Positions 45,201 through 57,200 of a stretch of 64,000 bases of DNA are shown one piece after another. Source of the stretch: Saccoglossus kowalevskii. Taxonomy: Eukaryota > Hemichordata > Enteropneusta > Harrimaniidae. Both the position numbers and the translations under genes were made by a program. Where the stretch lies: positions 46,626-110,625 of the forward strand of contig NW_003158225.1 in the NCBI RefSeq assembly GCF_000003605.2. Direction: 5' to 3'. Numbering within the stretch: position 1 is the first letter of the stretch; every line of letters starts with the position of its first letter. The notes under the pieces are model-generated. The model was not told the origin of the DNA. It worked only from the letters and a program-made list of their open reading frames with translations, and searched no databases.

Positions 45201-48200
45201 TTCACACATTGTATGATTTGCAGAAACTTCTCACTGTCCCTTGTAAGCATCATAGGGGCTTTGCATTTTGTATGGATCATTTTGAAAGACGAGCCGGAAC
45301 AGAAAGTCAGTAGAAGACAAAAATGTTTTCGTTAGCGTGGGGGAAGTTGGTTAGCATGGGGGAAAACAGAGGTGTTAATCTTCATAAAAAATTCATTGTC
45401 TATTCTTGTTTGTGATTGGCCCTGGCAACGTTTGGGGGATTGTGACGTAGGCTCCATCTTTGAGAATAGGAAATCTGAAATCCAATTTTGAAGACTCTCA
45501 CATGCAAATACACGTAAACGTTCTAGAGTGATTACAACAATAGAAATCAGGTCTGATTTAGTGATTAGACTCCACGATTTGTTGCCATACCAACCGATTT
45601 TATCATATTTCATGATGATCACAATAATTAGTGGGAGGTGTTCTGCACATATTACAAAGTAGGAATGCAACTTTAAACTAACCCCCAGGGGTCAATGACC
45701 TTGATCTATCAATGACCTTCTTTTTACAACCAACATTACATGGCCATAAAGTTGACATTAAATCTTTTTCACAAGTGGTTCATTCTTTCTCGTTCATAAA
45801 AAAAAATGAAAATGATTTTGTTTTTATGTCAAACATAACTGATATTAAAATGCACACCATGCAGATTTCAATGTGATTGTAACCCTGACGATTAAACCAC
45901 ACTGATAGAAAGTCAAGATGATACTGTAACTACTGTATTCATTACATACACATCTTAAACTCCATTTCCTTCAAGTTCAACAAATCTAACACACATTTTT
46001 TTTCCAAAATTGTGATCAATGATCATTGTTAATGGAAAATTATGTTTATGTGGCCAAAAAAAAAAAAAAAATCAAAAAACAAAAGACATAAAAAGTGAAA
46101 TATGTCACCAAAAATTTAGCGGGAAAATTAGAGCAATTTATTAAATTTGTCTCTAATATCTTTTACATCAGTGTACTGGTAAAGTTATTTCAACCATCAA
46201 TTTAAAATGTTAACAAATTTAAAAAATTTGTTCAATATTTTGGAATAATGCTCAGAAATAATTATCTGAAAATTATCTGAAAAAAGGGAAAGTAGTTCAG
46301 AGAATGATGGTGAAGGCATCTTCGAAAGGTCAAGCAATTTTGACAACAATTAACATTTCAATATAAACATATATTTTTCAATTTATACGGTTTATTCTGT
46401 TTTATGCGACATTCGTAATTCACCAAACTATAAACAATTCAGCAGCGAGACTGGTTGGTATGCTATGGAAATCAATATAATGATATTCAGGGTATCTATA
46501 TTAATAATATATACTATGTGACCCTGACATAGAGTTCGAAAAACATTGAAGCATGCTAATAATATGCAGAATATTTCACTGTCATATCAAGACAGTTGCA
46601 ACACAGTTTATCAAAAGCATTAGACAAATAGAGCCATGATCCGGTGATTGGTAGAATAACAAGAATATGCTGAGTTAGATCAGTCTATAAGTTTACACAC
46701 ACAACATTTACCCATGTCCTAGTCTTAAGGTGAAGTATAATCCAATACTGCTAGAGTTAAAAACTATTTGAAGATTGAGCATGAGTGATGATGTGACAGT
46801 ACATAACATGTAAAATAGTTGACCTCCTTACCTGCAACCAAGACAACTTTGGATATATTACTGTTTATACTCCTAAAATAACTCCACTATTCAACCATTC
46901 TTTTGACATTGTTGAGTGTTGAATGACTGTAAGTGTGAACTCCACTATTAGCTGGCTGTGATGAGGTCTTAGCCAATCTGGCAGCTGATTCGCTGTTCAA
47001 GTTTTGGACCACACCATTGAGAAAATAGGGATGTACCTCAAACGTTGGGGGTACTTGGGTTATGTTCTTCATCAAAGTGCATAAAAATTCTAAATACTAG
47101 AATAACCAAATTTGTCCCCTCTCTTTGATGCAATACTGATAATATTATTCTGATGCCACTCCCCTCCTAAGATTGCCTTTATTCGAAATGGTTTCTCCTG
47201 AAATAAGTACACTGACACACTGTCAACATACAGACTTTGATAAACAAATAAATAGCCCAAACCCTGATTAATTTCTTCCTTATTTGTTCAGTTACTCTGG
47301 AGCAAAACTAAAAAAACCTTGAGAAATGCAAACAGTGTTTTTAATGTAATGTTGATGATAGCATAGAACATAACCATGAACCATGATCGAGAAGTATTGA
47401 AGCATAGATGTGAAAACAAATCTTTGTTTTTAGCTTTCCCACTGAAATTAGTTGTGCATTTTTTCTATAATTTTATCATAGATTCCTAGTAGTTACACAT
47501 CCTGAACAAAGTAGTTGAGAAAAATAAAAATATGATGTGGCCACTTTGTGAAAGGTGACAAATAGAATACTTTGACACTCAAATATTTGACAGTTTTATA
47601 TTTTACACTACTGAGCATGTTATTGCATATATATGCAAGGCATTATGGGAGATAACTTCCAATGTGGTTTACAGCTCATGTCAGTACAGATGATAGAAGA
47701 GTAGATTTGCTAAGTGGCACTAGATTACAACAAGATGGGAGTAACAAATTGGACAATGCTTACAAGAGGCCATTAATTTGTGTATCAAGTCTTACTTGGT
47801 TAATACATGTGGAGGCATGGAGGGAAATATGTGAACTATTTTTGCCTAACTAATAATAAAATAATTACAAAAGATTTGGATATATGAAAGACAATAAAAA
47901 TATATCAATATATTATTAATTTTAATTTTCAATTAATAGAATATTCAACTATTATAATGAAAAAGTATTAGTTTTGGGGTTTGGATAGATTTGTGATAAA
48001 ACTAACATCTGGTTTGTACATAGCATTTCAAAACACTTAGTCATCACAGTATGCCTAACAATCACAGAAATCTCTGCGTAATGAGATGGGTGTAATATTG
48101 ATTGTCTATTACTGAACCACAGTACCACATGAGTTGTTTTGCATTAGTTGCTATAATGCATCTTTTCACATCATTAAAAAAAAAATCATTTAATATTATT

Positions 48201-51200
48201 TTAAATTAAATTATTTTTACAGTATGGTTTTGTCAAATTTTACTAACTGCAATAGTTTACACATCTACAGTTTCATTTATTATTTTACCTTTTTTTAAAA
48301 CTTTTTTATTATTATTTCGTGACTAAAAATTATTTTTCATTTAATGTATTACCAAATTTTGTATTGTATTTCAGACAAAAACAAAAGAATTGCAGACGAA
48401 TTATCTCAGACACCAGACATGTGACCTCTGACACCAGACAGAAGCAACCTTTAACATAACTAGCACTGTGATGAAGGTGGAAATAAACAAATCACAGAAG
48501 GCAAAAAACGGGCATGATATCACCTAATTAAAACTTGAATGACCAATTTAATTATTAAATATTATTATAAATTCAGATTCCAGACCAAATAAGAAGAAGA
48601 ATCTAGTACAGGCCAGCTGTAGTGTTGGGGTGAAAATGATGTGTCAATGATCAGTGTTTATTTATTCAGCGCAAAATAGACTTCAAAAGTTTTACCCAAT
48701 TTCATTTAATTCATACATGCACTTCTTAATTTGTTACACGATATCTTTTATCGGATTACAGCAAATCCCCTGCCAAGCATTGAGTTAGGTGTGAATGGAG
48801 GAGAAAACAATCTGCCAGGTGCTCAGCCAGGTGTCATGCATGCCCGCTTTATTAAGCTTCATAACCAAACAAATCACATCACCAGTTTTGGAAAATACTG
48901 ACCACAATATACTGTCACAATCACATGTATGAAATGATTTATACTTTATATATTTTAATCAAAGAACTTTTCCATTGCCGGAAAAAATACAATTGATTTC
49001 ATGAACCAGAGAGGGAAAGTGAAATTCTGTAACCCAAGATTCAACATTTCACCTGAGTTTTCCAGTTAGAGTTATTGTGAATTTAAATATCACCAGAAAG
49101 TTTTTTAGCTCCATGCTGGAACAAATCACACCACGAACTTCTCGGTTTGCAGAAATGGTTAAATACAAAACAAATCTAGAACTTGCACTATGGAAGATAT
49201 GATGGCACTATGTTACGTCCATGATGGCACTAATCCTTCATAGAGATCACATCCTGGTATTTTTTGGCTGACCTATATTATGCTTATTTTTGTTTTGAAA
49301 ACAATATTTCTAAAAATAAAATAAAACCTTGTGAAAGAAAATAAAATGAGTGAAGACTACTGTATAATCATAATTATTTTTTAAGATTTTTAATTTGATA
49401 AGACTCATCAAACCCTGAAATTTCTGTTACTAATTGGGTAACCTGACAATATCCGAATATGCATAAAATTCCATAGTTCTATAAAATGGAAAATACAACC
49501 TTGAATGTAAGACAATAAAAAAGACAGACATGCAATCAAACATCAGTCAACACTTGTACCAATAAAGTTTATGTTTCCAGAAAGACCATAAAACATAAAA
49601 ACAAAATGCTTAATACTAGTATGCAGGGAAAGCGATACTGTGAAACCTTTAATTTTCGCTCCAATTTGATTTGATGAATAAACATGAAAAGTCTATTACA
49701 GCATGTCTATAGGGGTACCTCAAATAAAATATCCAATGACTTGTGCAATTCAAGGTAATTTGTCTAGTGAAATTAAAATCATTTACATATCTATAACAAC
49801 AACAATGCGTTTGATCATCACAATTTTTGCAATAATTGCAACAACAACAAAACTAGGCCTGAGGAATCGTTATATTACAGCTAAGGTATCAACTGTCACT
49901 TGTCTATCCATGGGAATGCACCATGGAATACAAAAGTTCACAATGTTTTACATTTTCAATCTGTCTTTTGTTTTCCATTGTAATTTTAATCCTGTGAGTA
50001 AATTTGCTCTGAGATGAGGCTTCACTAGTACCATATATTCAGGATGTGAAGAAGTTAATACTATAGATTGAACAAGAGAAATAGCGACATACGATAACTC
50101 CTTGAACCACGGCAATGCAAGGCCAGAGAGTGCTGGTCTTTACTGAGAAATGCCACATGTTTACAGATTGATCCATAAGTGTATTCTAACCTTGTATGCG
50201 TACTGCGAATAAACATCAAGTAGAAATCAAAGGAAAAACGGACCAATGTCAAGAGGCACTTGAAAGTCGATTGTGTACATACTAAGAAGCTAGGCATTAA
50301 ACACATCATTTGTAAATATAAAACTATTCTTAGTACAATTATACAGAATAACAGTTCTTAATAATTGTCTTTTTTTGAGTTTTAGTAAAACTCTTATCTC
50401 CAACATCGACCTTGTCATCTATCATTCAGGACAAAAAAGTTTTTGGTTCCCAATGTGCCTTTTGACCGAATTCTTACAATCAAAACTTGTAAGCAAGAAT
50501 TTGAATTATGTCTTATCGCTCTAAACTTAATGTTTAAAGGAGAACAACATTACAGAAAATTCAACAAAATTCACAACAAATTACAGCAGGAAAAAAGCTA
50601 ACCTTCACTGAATAATCAAATAAATGAGCCATGGACCTTTTTTGTTCAAGGCTACATTTTGTGTAGAGGGAATGTGCTGCCATATGTGCATATTCTGTCT
50701 AATAGCCAAATCAAGTTACCATGGTGACCTTTCACCTTTCTACATGACACTGAACCTTACTGGCTACTACTACTAATAAAGCACACAGAGAAATCAAAGT
50801 TAAAATGAATACTTAAAATAGGATAGACTATAAAATATCAGTCACTAAAAGCAGTGACAAGTCTGTTATAAAATATAGTCCAAGGTTTACACAGGACATA
50901 TATAATTACTGGTAATTTGGCTGCCAAGGAAACGCCATTGAACAAGAACCTGTTTTTTCAACATGTGCCATTTCTAAGGAATGATTTATTGCGCAGGATA
51001 TGACCAAGCATGTTCAAGGGTGCAGTGGATTACTTTATATTAACTGGGGAATTTCCGGTAGTTTCACCAGGACTCTGAAAAAGGGGTGGATAAAAGTCCT
51101 GTTAACAATATTGATTATGAAAATATTAAAAATTAACACACATTTTATAATTGTTCAAAAAAAAATATACTAAACTGATATATGCCACACCATAGACCCT

Positions 51201-54200
51201 CAGAGGGTCTATGGCCACACATAGTCAATCAGTATAGTATAAAACATGCACATCTGTCTGAAAAGTCTAGGGCTGTAAATGGTGGCTGAAAGTTCCTAGA
51301 TTCTTTTTTATAGTACTAACAAGTTACAGAGCACATACCTAAGCATTCCCTCAGCAAATAATTAAGCCAAGGCCTTTTCAGTGTTAAAATTGCGAAACTA
51401 CCTGTTTTTTACGAAATCTTGGAAAATTGGAATCACTTAAAAAAGTACAGGACGACAAAGCTGATATATCCAAGAACCAACACATACCAAAAATTATATC
51501 TCAGAAGTGAATATTCATGGTGTATTCTAAGTCTAACCGGACCGGAAATGGGGATTTGTTACTACTCCAAATATCCAAACATATTTTATAAGATAGTAAT
51601 TAAAAAACTGTCATTTTCAATAATAAATAAGGGTTCAGGGAATACAGAATTCAATGGGAGACAAAATAAAATCAAAAGGGTGGACACAACACTGACAATC
51701 TCATGGTCTAGTGTCTCAAGTCATTGGGCCTTTATGTAATAACTGTGAAAGATCTAAGCTGCATGCTGTCACTCAGACCATGGAGCTATAAACCCCAGGA
51801 AGAACAACGAAACTAAGAGGATTAAAAAAACCTTTGTCTTAGTTTATCTTACAGTGCTTTCGCTTTTGTTTCCACGACATTAGTCATACTCCATGTTAGT
51901 TGCCGCCGATACGCCCGTATCAACCGCTTTGCTGGAAACGGAAATCTTGAAGAAAAAAATGTCATATCTGCGCAGTAAAATATTTCGTTCACTACGTATG
52001 CACAAACAAGTCGGTCTGCAGGGTGACCTTCAGTGTACCGGAAATCATGCAACGGGTCGGAGTTTTAGCGAGATTTCATAATTTTCAATATCGTTTTTAA
52101 ATTACTTCTTGTTTTTTTCAACCCTCGAAAAAATAAGGTTGCGAAAGTTTGCGAAACATGGGGTTTGGTATGCTGTTTGTTGTCAAGATATCCCGACTAG
52201 TCACTTATTCCGCGTTTCCCTTCGATCGCCAGAAGTGGCAATGTGGTTTTTTTTCCCGAAACAACTCGATCACGTGATCTCCCGAAGTCGCCCGATTGAC
52301 TCCAAAAATGACCGATAGTTGGAGATAAACGTTCATTTGCGTAAATCAGCTTATTTTTTAATGCGACGAAATAAACAGTCAAAATAAACATTCGACATCG
52401 CGGCAACTATCATAGTTCAAAGGAAACGAGGTGGTTGTTCTTCCTGGGGTTTATAGTTCCATGCTCAGACCCAGTGATCAACATGTCACTTTCATACAAT
52501 AAAATCTTGATTTTCCAGGAAATAATGTGTATCTCCAGTACTTGAATGATTAAATATTAGAACTTACAATCATGCATCCGATGATAGTGACTAAAACAAG
52601 AACTGCCAGACACTGTCAAAATGTCTGTCCACCAAATACTCGCACTTCAAGCAGTGCAGACCTTTAGGATTAAAGACACCATGGACTGCCTACACATACA
52701 AGTAACAGTTCTCACTACATTCATTAGTGAATAGGGCATTACAGAGTTAAAAATAGCATTGTGTCTCATACAATAAAGGAAGTGGTTGTGGGGTCTCACC
52801 AAACACAATAGGTATTGTGGGGTCCCACCAAACACAATAGGTTACATGCCTGCACCACTGTAATTTAGAACAAAATGAGACAATCTATATCTATAAGGGG
52901 TCACATGGTGTGCATTATAGATTGTATATATAGTGTTCTTATGATTTGAGCTAAACTCAAAGACTCCCAAACTTTATCATACTAACTCTTAACTTCAGAA
53001 AAATACGGAGATGTAAATGCTGGTGCTAATGTAGCGGCGGACACCAAGCAAACATGCAATCGTGATTGCAGCATGTTTTTCGGCAGTTAGAAAGTGTTAT
53101 TGTAAAAAAAGGTGTGAATAGCAGAGTACAGCTAAACCTGTATACATATACACTACCATGATATTACACACTTATCATTTGTGGAAGTATAGAGTCATTG
53201 ATCCTCAATGAAATTTGAGTGACAGAATTGTCGTGACACATTTCAACCATACTTTGAAAACACATTTTTCTAAAATTAATCTTCATCAAACATTCCTCGC
53301 AACTTGAAAGTGCAGTGTAAAAGTAAAGTTCACAACAAACCCAGTTCAGTAGACTTCAGCTACGTGACCTTATTTCAAACAGGAAGATACTATGACATCT
53401 TTGAAGAACATCAAATGAAAAAAAAATAATAATTACTGAAGTAAACATCTAGGTCACACTGATGATACACCCCCACTAAGTGCACACACTGATGGAAGTG
53501 TGCAATTCATTAGGCAATCAGTGTAGAACTAATTATAAAATGTCCTTGTTATGCATACAAGTACCAGCTCTAATTTCCTATTAAGTAGCCTGGCATATGT
53601 TTTAAAAAGGGAGGGATCCATTTATAATTCCCTATGCATGGGCACAGGAATGTATTGAGGGACAAGTCTGCAAAACAACTGCATAATTATATTTTTTTTT
53701 ATAAAGAATTTATTTCATTTTGCTGTGCAAAAGTGATTTTGCACAAGAGCTTTTAGCATCTTAGTGCTAAACACATTTTTTTTTATAAATAATCTTTCAA
53801 ATTCTGAAGAGTTTGTAAACATTTGCTAAGCAAACTTCCTTTCCACCCAAGTGTCCATGCTAAGAACTATACCGACTATTGACACAATGAGAAACTACAA
53901 CATATGTAGTATCTTTGATCACAGTTACGAAAAACCGTGCTTTGATGTACCGTAAATTGTTTAACTTTCATGAAGATGCTTGTGAATGTTCGTGAAAAAA
54001 ACATCACATTTTGTAGCATTTAATTTAGAATCTTCAAGACAGTGAGTCACAGTGACGTTCGTGAACTTTTGTTCTCACGGATGCTTTCAAATAACCCAAT
54101 CAGAAAAACTGATAGCAACAGAAATAAGTCAGTTTGTGTTTTTTAGTTAAAAGGAAAACAAAACCAGTTATGAACCAACAAACAGCATCACTGATAACAG

Positions 54201-57200
54201 ATTCAGAGAAGTTCCTAAGTAATCTTCATAGTAATGAGCGAGGGAGTTCAGTAGCAACTATCATATATGGAAAATTCATTAAAGTTCTGTGAACATTGGA
54301 ATTTTGAGTAATACTTTTAGTATCAGGTAACAACAAGCAAACTGTACAATTCAGTGGTAATAGTATTTCCAGAGGTCAGTTCTTGAGGAGATTGACAGCT
54401 GTCCATTTCCACCATGAATTGCAGTTCCTATGCTGATTTTCAATTCAAAATGGCCAACATAAAAGGACTTCAAACTATGGGATAATCCCAAAGTAATTGT
54501 CATCATAGAAACAAGCTTAGAAACTGCAGGTTTGTTTTTTTCTTTTGTCATTTATTTGATGCAACCATTCACAAATCTGATTTAATTCTAATTATGCCTA
54601 TGTACAGGGGTAACTGCATTCATATTTGTGGGCTGATCAATGTAGTATGCAGATTAACTCCTTGATTGTCAGATAACGGAAGAAGCCACCTACTGAAATT
54701 AGACAGAAGTGGCGAAATCAAACTATAGAGGGCAGTCTATCTCCAGCTGGTCATGTGCAGTTGTACTTTCTCATGAATCAAATTGACACCAGTGCAGTGT
54801 TAGAAACAATGGCTTGTTTAACATCCATACATTTTAGACCCAAACTATTCTCTAAGTCAAGCCTATGTCACAAACTGGTCAAAATCCCCCAAACATTGCC
54901 AGCAACCAATCACTGACTAGCTTAAACAATAGCTTTCCCTAACGATAATACTTAGCAACGTTATTTCCCCCACGCTAACTTGAAAAATCTTTTGTCTTTG
55001 TCTCGTTTCCGTTTCCGGTATGTCTTAGAGAATTGAAGTTAGGAATGTTATTTTCTATAAATCAACTATAAAACAACCCTGAACTAGATTCACAAACAGG
55101 ACAACAAATTAAAGGTGGTACATGTATGTTTGACATTGAATATGAAATACAGGAACACATGGTCATACCATAATATACCATGCTTAATTTGAATAGAATA
55201 TATTATGCGATTAATTAGTATTTAAAGAATCAGGAAACAAGCAGAATCATTAAAGTAAAATAAATAATAAATAATTTGATCACCATCAGTTCTGTGACAG
55301 AGAATCTTCTTCCTTTGTTGTCTGTAATCCACCTACTCACCAAATTCTGCTTATTCTCTGTATTACACTTAAATTCTGTATTCCACCTATTCTCTGTATT
55401 ACCATATCTATCCAGGTAAGAGCCCATGCCTGGGCAAACGCCCACACCCCCAATTTTGATACAATAAAGAAATTAAGGCCATGGATGGGCATACGCCCAG
55501 GGCGTCTTTTTCTACACTTGTAATAAAAAAATAACAAAAACCTATTTTTGTTCGTTGTATTGACAGTTGACTTCCTTGCAATCTGTTGTGATTCTGATAA
55601 AAATTCTTGAAAAATAATTATCAATTGTGTAAAACGAAGGGTGAGCGCGAAATAGCTGTGATGGCAAAATTTTGCGTTCTGCCTTCAGGGCAGCGCATTC
55701 ACCACTTATGTATTTACCATTATTTATCAAGCTTTAGCGTCATTAACAATGTAACAATGTTGCTATATTGTAGTAACCTGTACTGGGGCCAGCAATTTTG
55801 CAATGTCACGCCGAAGACTGTCACATCTCATCACCACTATTACATTTCTGTCATGAAAATTATTCTCCTGTAGTTGGGAAAAAAAAAAATTCTCCCTATT
55901 TCAAGCCCACCATGATATACATAGAGTGAGACCATGGTGAGACATTCCAATCGCCGGAACTTGGTGAACGATAACTTTCACCATGATTGATGAGCGTCTA
56001 GTTTGATAAAAAAGCAATGTTGACTTGACCTCTATGATGAAACACTAGTAGTGATGTCATTCTTAGCCAATCAGTAAAGTAAATGCTTAAAGATCAAAGA
56101 TGATTGACAGACTGTAAACAAAAGCATTGTGTGGCATCGTAGCAGAGCGACTACATTTTTCTTGTCTCTTTATTGTGATTAGACATGAATTAAACGTGCC
56201 AAGCTGACAGACAGCGAAATCCTTGGATTAAAAGTCCAAATTGTGTGGAACGACATCAACGAACTTCAGGACGAGGCTGTAGGGATTTTGTTCGGCGGCT
56301 GCAGTAATGCCGACTTGAACTTTGAGGGTTTTGACTTTGACGAAGATGGCAATGAATGTACAAATAAAGATCTGAGAAGTTTTTTCTAACAACTATGAAC
56401 TTTCGTAATTTTTACTGTGTAAATTTGAAAATTATTATTGATCTTGTTTGACAATTGATCTGTAATTTGTCGAAACTGGAAATAATTTTATGCAGTTAAC
56501 CTCTTACATTTTACCGGTAGTTCATTTTGAGTTCACGTGAATTGGGCGTGTTTGTCGGCAGGGAAATCATAATTCAAATAATTCCTTACTGTCAATATTC
56601 ATTAGTTCTGGTTTATTTGTCACATTATAAGCAATAAATTATTTTTGTGCAAATATTGCTGCAAATTTTACTACCCAACTTGGTGAAATTTTTTACTTCA
56701 CCCATGGTATCCTCCAGTCCACCGCTGGATTTCAAATAGGGAACCGCCTAACTAAAGTGTTTCACAAAATTTTGCACAAATGTCCACAGAATAAATATTC
56801 CAGAAATACTGTAAATTTATTCACTATATTTTTTTATTAACTAAGTGTGGTTCTTTCATCTGGGTTAGACATGACGTTTACTGACGTACTAAATTATTAG
56901 CATCAGACACAGGAAATGTTTATGTAGACAAACACCAGACAACACTTTATTCTTCACAAACGCCTAACAATAGCAGTCTGTCTCCTTTTTATCCAGTCCC
57001 ATATTTTCTTATACAAAATTCATATCCTACTTTCACTATTTTAGCTTAATTTATAACTCAAATCTACAATTAGTAATATATAAACCACATACCCCTCCCC
57101 CCATCAAATGATTTAATGCAAACATTATGAAAGTCATTTAAAAATGGCTGCCAAAGCAATTAGCACTGATCAAAAGCAACTGCAAGCTGAAATCGGACTA

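Noticed and set aside
49911-49936. CCATGG...CCATGG palindrome as another nano-palindrome
   Set aside because: Arms are only 7 bp and no 7-bp flanking duplication is present.
52790-52848. 29-bp tandem pair with ATTGTG/CACAAT arms as a mobile element
   Set aside because: Explained by simple tandem duplication; no independent target duplication.
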